Below are positions 16,001 to 26,392 of a stretch of 64,000 bases of DNA, in pieces. The number at the start of each line of letters is the position of its first letter. The stretch's first letter is position 1. The notes under the pieces were generated by a model. The model was not told the DNA's origin. It did not search any database and saw only the letters and a program-made list of their open reading frames with translations. The DNA is taken from NCBI RefSeq assembly GCF_016859285.1, contig NC_053416.1, positions 16,262,501 through 16,326,500 of the forward strand. The letters are read 5' to 3'. The translations under genes were made by a program, and so were the position numbers. The stretch comes from Xiphias gladius (taxonomy: Eukaryota > Chordata > Actinopteri > Istiophoriformes > Xiphiidae).

Positions 16001-18283
16001 AACCATATTTTCCAAATGAAAGAAACTTAACAAGACAGTTGAGTGGATTCTCCTTGTCTCATGCATTACAGATACTAGTTGAGGACTGTGTCCCTGTGCT
16101 GAAGAAGTATGTCCAGGAGGGACGGACGTTTGATTACGTGATTAATGACCTCACTGCAGTCCCAATATCCACAGAGCCAGAAGAAGGTTTCTGTATTTTA
16201 CCTATGTACACACGCACACACATACACACACACACACACACACATATACTGTATATATATGTGTGTACAGGGTACTGTATTTTACTGTCGTTTTTGCACA
16301 CTTTATTATGTTGCAGATTAAATTTTTAATGGATTCTTTTGCTCAACAATCTACACTCCATAATCCATTATGACAAACTGAAAATATGTTTTTCGAATTT
16401 TTGCAACTTTATTAAAAATCAAAATCTCTCACTTACAAGAGTATTCCCTTAGTTCAGTACTTTTTTTCATTAATTCAAGTCTGTACAAGCTTTGCACACC
16501 TGCATTTGGGCAGTTTTCCCATTCTTCTTGGCAGATCCATCACACTGGATAGAAAGCGTCCGTGAACTGCCATCTTCAGGCCAGATGTTCTATGGGTTTT
16601 AAGTCCAGGCTTTGGCTGGGTCACTGAAGGACAGTAAGAGACTTGTACCGAAGCCACACCAGTGTTTTCTTGGATGTATGTTTCCGGTCATTGTTGTGCT
16701 GAGAGTTGAACCGACCCCCAAGCCTCAGGTAGCGTGAACTCTGGAGCAGTAATAACTTGGAGTGCGACAGAAAGGGACTGAATACTTTTGTAAATAAGAG
16801 ATTTCAGTTTTTGACTTTTAATAAAGTGGCAAACATTTCTAAAAACATGTTTTCACTTTGTCATTATGGGTTACTGAGTGTGGATTGATGGGCAAAAATG
16901 GCAATTCTATCCAAGCCACTGTATGTATGCATAATCTAAGGTATTGGATAAATGCAGCACAAAGATGTTGTTGTTCAACCTATTTCTGAACCTGTCTTGA
17001 CTGGTTTTTGTAGACTCAACATGGGAGTTCCTGCGTCTCATCTTAGATCTGTCAATTAAAGTTCTGCACCCTACCGGGAAATATTTCACACAGGTGAGTC
17101 TTGTCCTTTAATAACTGCTAAGTATGTCTTGTGTAAACTGTTGGTATTGGTACTGTTAATATATCAATACACGTAGTTGTTCAGTGGGCATTAACTGAGA
17201 GGAATCAGAGGGCAGATAGAGATGCTTTTTAACTTTTTCCCTCCATTCCCCCTTACCTATTTTTACTGAAAACGTTTGCATCTTCTGGAGTACCTTACTT
17301 TGTTTGATATATTTCCTGCTGAAAGAGGCTATTTGGGCAGTAAATATTGCAAGGAGAGAACACAGCACAGTTAAACCAGTTGTATATCAGTCAAGGAGAG
17401 AACTGCAGTGCTATTTGATGAGAGAGATGAAATTGCTTCCTTGCTCTAAGCTTTATGGTCAGCGTTTTAATATAAAGTTTAGTTTTAAACTGTCAAACTG
17501 GAATATCTTACGGAATGGGAAATCAAGAAGGGGAAAGCCTCTTAATTTTATTGTGGCTAAGCACTGGAACACACCACTTCCACTTATAACCCTCCAGCTA
17601 TGGTTGAAAAAAGGAAAAGAAACTTATTAGCTACAGTATGTGTGTCTCATGACTTTTTATTTTTTTTTCCTGACACTGGTGATCAGGGTAACAGCGTGAA
17701 TCTGACAGAGGCACTGAGTCTGTATGAAGAACAGCTGGGAAAGCTTTCATGTCCTGTGGGCTTCTCCAAAGAGGTGGTGTGTGTGCCCTCCTACTTGGAG
17801 CTGTATCCTTTCATCAGTTCTAAGATTTTTGATATGCTAATGTTGTAATTCACAAACCAACCACAGTGATTGAATTTATTTACAACCCTAAAAATGTTTT
17901 CTATTATAATGTTTTACTGTCTTATTACTGTTTGGATCTTATTCTTGTAGATTTGGGTCTTATTTATGTTGGTAATAATAACCATGTGCTCACAAAGTTA
18001 ATTTCTTTTTCTTTTTTCTTTTTCACATAACCTGGACCCTTCATTTTTTTCACCCTGCCAGGTTTTGTTGCAACAATGTTCTAATTTTAGAAATGACTTT
18101 GTTGAGCACAGATATGATGGACAAAACTACAAGACCCAAGTTGAGATAAATTGAAATGATCCTTTCCCACATTCCCAAACGGGGACAAAGCCATACTGTA
18201 CATTTTTGCTTTCATATTTTGTTGTGTACAATCCTTAATTGTACTGTGTCAGATGGGTTTTCTACACCATATGGAAAAAGTAA
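10061..18283 (+). CDS. sms: Spermine synthase
   Basis: Cytosolic aminopropyltransferase converting spermidine plus decarboxylated S-adenosylmethionine to spermine and methylthioadenosine. Eleven exons: 10061-10106, 11636-11756, 13879-13966, 14432-14496, 14591-14766, 14995-15149, 15314-15403, 16072-16186, 17014-17093, 17687-17802, 18253-18283; 1083 nt, 360 aa (human 366). The start GCCATGGC is a strong Kozak site. N-terminal part (exons 1-4) is the AdoMet-decarboxylase-like dimerisation domain; exon 5 gives [16 protein letters not shown]; exon 6 the nucleotide-binding loop [16 protein letters not shown]; exon 7 [10 protein letters not shown]; exon 8 the catalytic-site block [14 protein letters not shown]; exons 10-11 the closing [13 protein letters not shown] and WVFYTIWKK. 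Two introns (after exons 6 and 10) are U12-type. Identity rests on near-continuous match to human SMS from memory; very sure. Confidence 0.97.
10203..10329 (-). repeat. 127-bp repeat, copy 2 (inverted)
   Basis: Reverse-complement partner of 5710-5836. It sits in sms intron 1, about 100 bases after the end of exon 1. Confidence 0.85.
10690..11577. mobile_element. hAT-like MITE in sms intron 1
   Basis: The right end reads GAGTACTTCTTCCACCACTG and the left end reads GATGGAAGAAGTATTCAG, an imperfect inverted repeat. The CAGTGGTGGAAGAA terminus is shared with the element at 27630-28229. No transposase frame is visible. The left boundary is approximate. Confidence 0.45.
11757..13878 (+). other. 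sms intron 2
   Basis: A 2.1-kb intron. I see nothing recognisable in it beyond short A/T runs; its open frames are short and resemble no known family. Confidence 0.7.
15150..15313 (+). other. U12-type AT-AC intron in sms
   Basis: The intron begins ATATCCTTT, the exact minor-spliceosome donor, holds the branch site TTCCTTAAC at 15294-15302 and ends in GTAC, 11 bases after the branch site. Removing it joins MVE to [10 protein letters not shown], as in spermine synthases. Neither GT-AG alternative restores that reading. Its length is 164 nt. Confidence 0.95.
16208..16244. repeat. (CA)n microsatellite
   Basis: About 18 near-perfect CA units in sms intron 8, followed by a short alternating TA/TG tract. 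Confidence 0.9.
16340..16900 (-). mobile_element. Tc1/mariner relic, deleted transposase
   Basis: The two ends are long inverted repeats. The left end holds CAATCTACACTCCATAATCC and ATTATGACAAACTGAAAA; the right end holds the complement of CATAATGACAAAGTGAAAAC. Between them the - strand still reads the C-terminal third of a Tc1 transposase: HNDRKHT (the DNDPKHT block), then, after a stop, PSQSLDLKP and [13 protein letters not shown] (the EEWxKLPxxRCxKLV tail). The N-terminal two thirds are gone and stops and frame changes are present, so it is dead. It sits in sms intron 8. Confidence 0.85.
17803..18252 (+). other. U12-type GT-AG intron in sms
   Basis: The donor is GTATCCTTT (17803-17811), the U12 consensus of the GT-AG subtype. 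A branch-like TCCTTAAT at 18232-18239 sits about 13 bases before the acceptor CAG that ends at 18252. Splicing joins PSYLEL to WVFYTIWKK. The branch site departs from TTCCTTAAC at its first and last bases. Confidence 0.88.
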
Positions 18284-18517
18284 AGACCTCCAGTTTTCTC
18301 TGCTTGAATCTCCAGCAGCTGGAATGTGAATGCTCTAGTTCTTCTGCTTCTGCTGTAGCCTGAAGGGTGCGTTCAGACTGAATGTGACATGGAAATCACA
18401 GGCAACACAAGGTTTGGATAAATGCATTGTTATGTGGGCTTTAAAATTTTGAAAATAGGAGTGGATCTGGAGAAATATAGAGTAGAGTTCTAGCAATGTG
18501 AAATCTGTCTTATATAC

Positions 18518-18569
18518 ACACAACACACACACACACACATGCGCACGCACACACACGCACACACACACA
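18518..18569. repeat. CA-rich microsatellite
   Basis: Interrupted CA repeat with CG-containing units, directly before an A run and the hairpin at 18578. Confidence 0.85.
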
Positions 18570-18577
18570 AAAAAAAA

Positions 18578-18636
18578 CACCATTCAGCCCCAACATTAAA
18601 ACCGGTAACTGGTTTTAGTGTTGGGGCTGATTGGTG
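18578..18636. repeat. Near-perfect hairpin 3' of sms
   Basis: Left arm CACCATTCAGCCCCAACATT with ALAAACCGGT-like continuation is mirrored by a right arm ending GTGTTGGGGCTGATTGGTG. The arms are about 29 bases each with three mismatches, one of which would be a G-U pair in RNA, and almost no loop. It begins 295 bases after the sms stop codon and may lie in its 3' UTR, or may be a small palindromic transposon relic. The right part of the left arm reads TTAAAACCGGT. Confidence 0.75.
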
Positions 18637-21600
18637 TAGGTCTTGAGTAGTCCATCCTTACGCAGGCACACTCCACACATACACACGCCGGTCTGTGCCT
18701 ATTATCAGTGAGCTACAGCTGTGACCACATCACTTTGCATTCAGTCTGAAGACATCTCAAGGGATACAGTGACAGTTTTATTATCCCCTATCTGTGGACC
18801 CCATTCTACCTTAATCTTACTTCTCTTTCTACCTTTTTTGGTTGTGTTTTACCATTGTTGTTTACTGCAATCTATAAGTTGTATTTCATTTGTGTTACTT
18901 GATTTGGAATGTCCATTTGCATGTGCTCTGAAGGAACTGTTAGATGTTTAAACACTGATATGATACACTGATAATGTGGTGTAACTCATTTTCAACAAGT
19001 GTGTGTTCTCTCTTGTTTGCTTTAGCTTTTTATTTTCCCTCTTGAGTTATGAGCTCCAATCGTGTGATAGGCCAATCTATAGATTCAGCCCAGCTGTAGT
19101 GAGTTGCTTTTAAGCTCTTTTTTTGTTACTGCCGCTCAAATGTGATTTGATTCTTTCAGGTTGTATCAAGGCAATGTGATCATGCCCAGTGAGACTGAAG
19201 TGTTGAAGTCCAAATGTGTTTTAAAAGGGAAACAGTTCCACCACTTTAATGCCACCTCTGTGCTTGTGCTGTTTTTATGTCATGTTTTATTAGCACCTTG
19301 GTTTCTCCTGATATATTTTAAGTTTTTTACGACTGTATTAGGTGCATGTAAAGGACAGTGAATGTAGCTTGCATATACAGTACACAGCACGTTTACGCGT
19401 GATCAACCCTGTGGGACTCAGTTACATTTATTTATTCTATATAAGTTCACCAAATGCTGTTCTGTCCCACTTGAGATCATTTTTGTGACCATCTACGATT
19501 AAAACATTTTGGGGGAAAAATGTCTTGACTTTTTTTCCCAAAAGAAATGAAAATGATGAATAAAAATCAAGGATACCCTTTGACTATTTTAAGAAAGCCT
19601 CTCAGTATAAGTGGGGAACAGGAAAATAATGTAGATATAGCACGAGCAATTGATAAAGTTTTGCACAGTTTATTTGTTATGCATCACATATATTATTACC
19701 AGCGTGTTCAGCGTGTTCTGCAAATATGTCATTAGACTAAGATGATTAGTTGATAACAGAAAATTAATTGGTTTTCAAGCAGAAATACCAATGTTTCACA
19801 GGTTCCAGTTTCTGAAATGTGAAGATTTCCAGCTATTCCTTGTCTTGTAAGATAGTAAACTATTTATTTTTTTGGTTTTGGACAGTTTGTTCAAGAAAAC
19901 ATGCAGTTTTAAAGAAGTCACCTTGGCTCTGAGAACTTTTTATGGTCCAAACAACTAAATAATAGAAAGAAGATAGGGCAGCACATTAATCTGTAGTGGA
20001 AATGATTATTAGTTGCAGCTGTAAATTAGACTATTGCCTCCTCAACTGTCAGTATTAAGTGGTCAGCTGGTGTGGATCCTTACAGGATGACAGTGTAATG
20101 GGATTTTTGCTGCAAACTGTAGTAGTAGACTATAGTTGACTATAGCAAATGAGAACAGAATGTCACTGAAGCTAAATGACAGTTGTATTCAGCGCTGCTG
20201 TGTATCTGAAGACGAAACAGATACGTCACCTTGTTGTCTGGTCAGGTTTTAACACACTTTCTGTTATAATTATTGAAAATACCAAAATTGAACAGCATCA
20301 CAATAAAAGGTTGTTAGGATCCCCTGGAAAAAAGCAGTAAAAGTGGAGCATAGTATTAGTTCAGGCAGAGAACTGGAGTTGTGCTTGCAGTAGTTGAATG
20401 GCATCACCTGTTTCATTCAGACTGCATCAGCTGCTTGAGTTCCAGCTGACCAGTAACGCTCAGTCATATTCACACAGGGGTACAGGCAGCCGTTATCACC
20501 TAATACTAAGGCCCTGTACAACCGTGGTATACCTACACGTTTATTTTCACTTATTTTGCCCGATTAGGCCTCTTCTCAGTGTGTACAGACTGTGCTTGGT
20601 TGGCCTCTCCTGTTGTATTCTGTTGTATCAGAAACACTGACCTCAGGTGGTTGCCTGCATAACTTCACCCACCTCCAACCTGCGCAGAGGTCTAATAAGC
20701 CAGAACAACGTGAAACTCCTGTGAGACCCTTAACCAAGATTTAATGTTCTTAATGTGTTTATCAGGGGGGGTTCATTCAATCAGCACTACATTGCTGCTT
20801 GGATTCTTAATACTTACAGACAGTATAACCAAATCTTACTGACTGAACAAAATATATTTGAAATCAAGCTAAAAAAAAAACACCGCAGTGCTGAATTAAA
20901 GTTGTAGCCACAGTAAAGTATTGTTCTGAGTTGAAGTTCACAGACAAAAAACTTCTCAAATAAGCTATGTGAGCCAGGTCCTGTGCCTACCCCGGCAAAA
21001 CTACAGCAATGCTTTTGGTATGTTAGCATAAATGTGCAGTGTCTATATCACATTTAATACAAAGTGCTACCTGATGATAATCCCTACTCCTACGTGCCTG
21101 CGTGTGAATCGTCTTCTAGCCACGCCATATGTATCCTTCTAAGGATAGAGGTCTTGGTCCGATACTTTCACCCACAGTGAAAATCTACTCTACTGGATGG
21201 ATTGCCACTTTACAGACACTCGTGTTCCCCACAGGATGAAGCCCGAAGACTTTTGCAATCCCCTTACTTTTAAACTCGTCAAAGTCTTCACTTTTCCGCC
21301 AACAGATTTGGATTTAACATTAGCATGCAGACAAGCTAAGTCTAGTCTGCTTTTCTAGCAAGTTACTCCACATGTGAGCGTAATTCCCTGTATATGAAAC
21401 TGCTGTCATTTATAGTTAATATCTGAACACTGAGCAGAAATAAAAAGGGCATACTCTTGAGTTCTTCATTTAAATTTTATCATATAGATCCCACTTGAAA
21501 CCTGGCAGTAAATATTTTTTAACTTGAGGTGTTTATTGAGCTCCACTTTGTATTTGTAGCTGTATCTGTCCGCCTAATTGAGGTTATCCCAACATGAAGC

Positions 21601-22112
21601 AACAGTGCTTCAACAGTGCAGCTAAGTTAATTTTATTAACTTGTAAATCTATTAGAGATGTAGATGTAAGGATTATATGCAGGATATGGGAGTATAAAAT
21701 ATACTGAGTTTTTTGGACAATTTCCTTTTGGTGTTGCTTGAAGGCTACAATAACTATTCTGTGAAGTTGCCTAACATTATTGAATCCAACACATGTTAGA
21801 TTGGACTGGTACCAGTCTAGTGGCTTGTCCTGATGTTGACTTGTTGACCATGAATCAACATCAATGCATGCAACGTACCATTGTAATATGACCCTAACCT
21901 CATATCGATAACATCACTGTACAAAAGTAATAAAGGTTCGTGTGAAGTGAATGTATTAATGTAGAAAAGTGTGTAAAAATCAAATGCCATGCATTTTGGC
22001 TTTACATTGCCCATTTAGTCATATAACACATACATTACTTTCTATTAATTTACATTATGTACAGGTATTTCTAAATAAGAGCTATTTAACAGTCTGTTCT
22101 GTCCTTTTTGGA

Positions 22113-25100
22113 TCAGAGTGCTTGTTGGTTTCTGTATTGCCTGTTGATCTCGTTGAGGATCACATCCATCCCGGGGTCTTCATCAGCTGTGATTGCTCTG
22201 TCGTCAAATGGGCTACCTATAACAGGACTACTGTCAGTATTTCTCATAAATACAAGTTGTGGCGAACGATATAATAACCTAATGCACATAATCTCATAAA
22301 TGAGACCAAACATATGTCCAATCAAGGTAACAATAGAAATATTCTAAGAGCTGCAGCAAGAGATAAAACTTGTTTTTACATAGTTGGGCAGGTGGAGTAA
22401 AGTCCTGCTACTAAGGCCTACAAAAAACTTGTATTAAGTGTCTGAACTAGTAGTCTAATTGTCAAAATTTGTCATGAGTGACTAAACATCTCACAGTCAG
22501 GTGGCTGTAACATAAAAAGCTTAGAGTGTCTTCACTTACTAATGCCATTAATCTGCTCTGAAGAGTCGCCGACAAGAAAAGTCGAGGAGCTAGATGAGTT
22601 GTTGGACTGGGACGACTTTGAGGAATGAAGAGATGTTAGTCTGGTCACTGACGACTTCTTCACAGTCTTCTGTGTTGCAGTGCAACTCCATTCTGGGAAA
22701 AGATGAAGGTGAAATGTGACATAATCATCCAGAGTTTGATGTTTGATTAACTACCATCATCATGCCTCTAATGGACTTGAATCTTTAACTTTGGAGGAAC
22801 AGATGTCCACATTCAGAGGAATCAGAAACCAAATAGAGCGGAACAGGAGTGTCGGAAATGTAAAGGTTAGACTAGCAGGACTGGTAGAGCTGTGAAATGG
22901 GAAGTGAACATATCTAACCCGAGTTCTCTGCTAGTCTCATTCTGCCGCAGCACAGGTAGATCCTCCATTGCCTCCTCACATTATCCTTCACTAGACAGTG
23001 GAACACAAATATAAAGAAACCTACAAAACAGAAACAGCACTTTTTAAATGCCGCACCAAACCTTTTACAGTGTGGAGCACAATGTCATCAGTTTGGACAT
23101 ACAGGTACAGGACATAGACATGGACATGAAAAAAACTTTAACTTGAAAGTAAGAGTCCCCTGTATAATGCCTGCACAGTTTGTCTGAGTTTGTCGTATTA
23201 AATCATTTTACAGTTGTCTTTCATTTAGGGGTGTGTTAGATGTCTATATATATATATATTTTATATTTTCTTTTTTTTACTGAAAACTTTCAAAGTGCTT
23301 AATGGAAGTCCTGTTTTATTGTGGACTGGTGCTGCTACCACACAACTTTACTTGAACACTTTGTAAGTGGGAGTGCACTTGCATGAGTTGCTTAAATTTT
23401 TGGTCAACTTTCTCATCACATTTTTTGTCATTCCTATCTGTAATTATAACCTTGTACCCATTAAATTGATTGCTGAAATTAGGGAATGAGATGATGTTTA
23501 CAGGTGGTTCAGTGGTTCAGATAATTAGATAATCTGGCTAAAAATGTCGGCATGTCTACAACCCGTCTGATTGGGATTCTTGCCCTGTCCGAATTCGTTG
23601 TAGTGATGTTGCCACATTCCCACATCAGCGACTGGTAAATACAATGTTAACATAAGCGATTCTAATGATGTCCAAAACTATACACTAATAATCCCTGAGT
23701 TAAAACCTGACCCAGTTTGGGTCAGTGTAGCACAGATGCCAATACTGGGCTAATTTTACCCAATATTAATGGTGCTATTATTATAGTTATTATTATTTTT
23801 TATATTACTGTTGGGTTATTTACCGAACCTAAAACATAATTATTTGAGCCTGTGTTACGCCAGAACAACCTTTCTTTTTCGCTGGTTTTCTACCCATGGG
23901 TCCCAGGTAAGGTTGGTGCTACAGTATATTGATGCAAACAGTTTTTGCCCACTGATTTTAATGTGTAAAAATAAAACACCCATTTTGTAGAACAGTCAGA
24001 TCTTCCTCCTACTGCTATGGAGTCCCCATGATTACAGAAATGCCCTTATGACCTTACCCAGGTTTTATTGGACCCACTATTATGTGGAAATTCAGACCCA
24101 AATGAGTGAACTCACCTTGCAAGGAATTAAAGATGGCAAAGAGGTACATAAATGGCAGGTTAACGGGCCCCCATGCGAAAAAGGCAAAGCCCCAAGTGAG
24201 GCCCAGGAGGATGGTTATCCCCGCCACACTGCGCACATCCTGCAGTGTGGTGCGGTGCCGCACATTGTGAGGGTTCTGCCTCTTTATCCGACACAGCTGG
24301 ACCAACACCACAATGAACATGATGAGGTTGAGGAGAAAAATGACGCAGAAATAGGCCACCACAGCCACATAGAAGGCAATGTCGTTTTTCAGCCAGCAGC
24401 TTCGGGAGAGGACAAGAATGGGATATAATTTAAGGGTTAGTTTTTTGTTTTGTGTTAGTTTTATTTCATGTATCTTGGTGTTTGTGGAGTATTTTTAGTT
24501 CATGTAGAATAATGTGCATATAACTGCAAATAAGGCATCTAAGTAAAAACTCACAAGTCATCACTAGTGCCCTCAGTAAACTTCCCATAGGAGATAAGAC
24601 CGTAATTATCCTTGTCAATCGCAATGACTACAATGACCACAATCATCGGGATGCCCCAGCCGGCCAGTGAGAACTTCAGCATGTAGCGTGATATGTAGCT
24701 GTTAAAGACTTTCACGAGGGCCAGGTACATGTGAACCGCCTCAAGTCCCATCCAGGTGAAGGAAACCAGTAGGAAGTAGTGGAGGAACCAGGCAGTGGAG
24801 ATGCAGAGGCCCACAGTGTCTGGGTAGAGTGCCAGCCAAGCATCCACCAGGAAGACCAGGTTCAGGAGCAACAGAGCCAGGCAGAGCTGGATCAGGATTT
24901 TGGATGGAATGTCCTTACGCAACTTCCTGCATGGTTCAAATGGTTTAGACAACTTGAAACATCTCACTGGACTCCTCTCAGTGAATGATGCGTTAATCAT
25001 AAAAGGTGCTGTGAGAAAAAATCTGCATATTTCTAGTTTTTGTGAATTTTGCACATTCTTTCATTTTTAACCATAATCGAGTTTTATTAAAAAATATTAT

Positions 25101-26392
25101 AACTTTATAGTTATATAGCCAGAGACCAAGGTGTTTCAACATTGGTGGCATCCTTGTTGTAAATTAAAAAAGACACTTCACCTCAATAGTAATTATAAAT
25201 GTTGGGTGTGTCTGTAATTTATCTTATGACTCTAAATACTCACTCAAAGGCCAGGTAAGTGAGGAGGGTGACAGACAGGAAAATGGCAGAGATTCCACAG
25301 CCAATATATGTGATAAAAGTAAGGATGGTGGCCTGGACACGATTGGTTAGAGGTTGTCTGGAGAGGTCCTGGGAGAAAAAGAAGAAGAAATAAACACAAG
25401 TTACAGCAGAGTGGAAGTGGTTAGAATTAGGATTCAAACTACTATTGGATTATCACCAAACAATGAGAAAACTGATCATCTCCTCACCAGCAGTATAGCA
25501 AAACTGGTTAAATGGTTGCAGCCACAAACCGTCTCATTGTCTGTGCTGTTTTGGACAGAACAGCCGTTAGGATTCCAGCCACCTGACCCATCTGTCAGTA
25601 GAAAACACAGATAAAACATATTTTCCGCTTTGTTTGTTTATATTCACTTAAATCCGATAGACACTTTGAAAAAGAAAACAAATTTTAAAAAAACTTACTA
25701 TTAAACGTAAAGTCCCAGAAAACACATGTAGCCACAAAAGGAACCTGTAGTTTGGGAAAAGGCACAAGAGCCTGTATCAGTTACAATCTATGATTGGACA
25801 TCATGCTTTTTTGTCACCGTTGAGAGTGATAGTTTTTGAAAAAGGACTCACCGGAATGGGCTCTGTGTTCCTCAAGTGAATTACAACATCGTCCTTCAGT
25901 CCTGTGATTGACTGGTTGGCCACACTCGCACCCAGGATCCCACTATTAAGTTTGCGTTGTCCCAAAGATCTGTCCTGCACGGCCCATTAGAGACAACGCC
26001 AGTTATCAGTTTGTAAAGAGAATGTTTCAGTATGTAATTTAAAATGTAGCCCTTCACTTCCCTTTAAACAAACACTGAATCAGGGATATGAAATTAAAAA
26101 CACAGACAATAAGAGTAACACATTTCTGTATTGTATTCAAAAGCCAAGAGTCTCAGCGTTCTGTTTCTCCTTAGCTGATGACAATGGATATCCCACTTTG
26201 AATGGGACGTTGGTTGACTGTATAGACCTGGAACACTGTGCTCTTCTGGTAGAAATTGAACTGGACTCGGGAGACCAGCTGCTGTTCCTCAGAGGTTAGG
26301 TCCTCTGTGAGAGAGGGGGGCAGCCTAATGGAGCCCTGAGGGATGGAGGAATCTGCTCTCACACTCCTCCTCAGCCTGGGATCCCCACGGAC
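22113..26392 (-). other. adgrg2: adgrg2 exons 17-26: GAIN, GPS, seven helices, tail
   Basis: Exons: 26228-26392 (ends STVFQ; donor GTCTAT), 25852-25974, 25699-25744 (CVFWDF), 25488-25591 (GGWNPNGC and GPS CNHLTSF), 25244-25368 (helix 1), 24555-24926 (helices 2-4), 24116-24399 (helices 5-7), 22919-23020, 22536-22692, 22113-22230. The GPS keeps the His-Leu-Thr needed for self-cleavage and the exposed TSFAILL agonist. The last two exons give a Ser/Thr tail; the second-last has two possible donors. Confidence 0.88.

Larger units (their letters stand above)
18284..22112. other. sms 3' UTR and convergent spacer
   Basis: No coding exon was recognised between the sms stop and the last adgrg2 exon. 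The stretch holds a CA-type repeat (18518-18569), a hairpin (18578-18636) and scattered short open frames without family resemblance. An ATTAAA near 19500 might end the sms transcript. The two genes converge here. Confidence 0.5.

Noticed and set aside
17304-17630. Open frame of 108 codons in sms intron 9
   Set aside because: No family resemblance and no splice sites that would place it in frame with sms.
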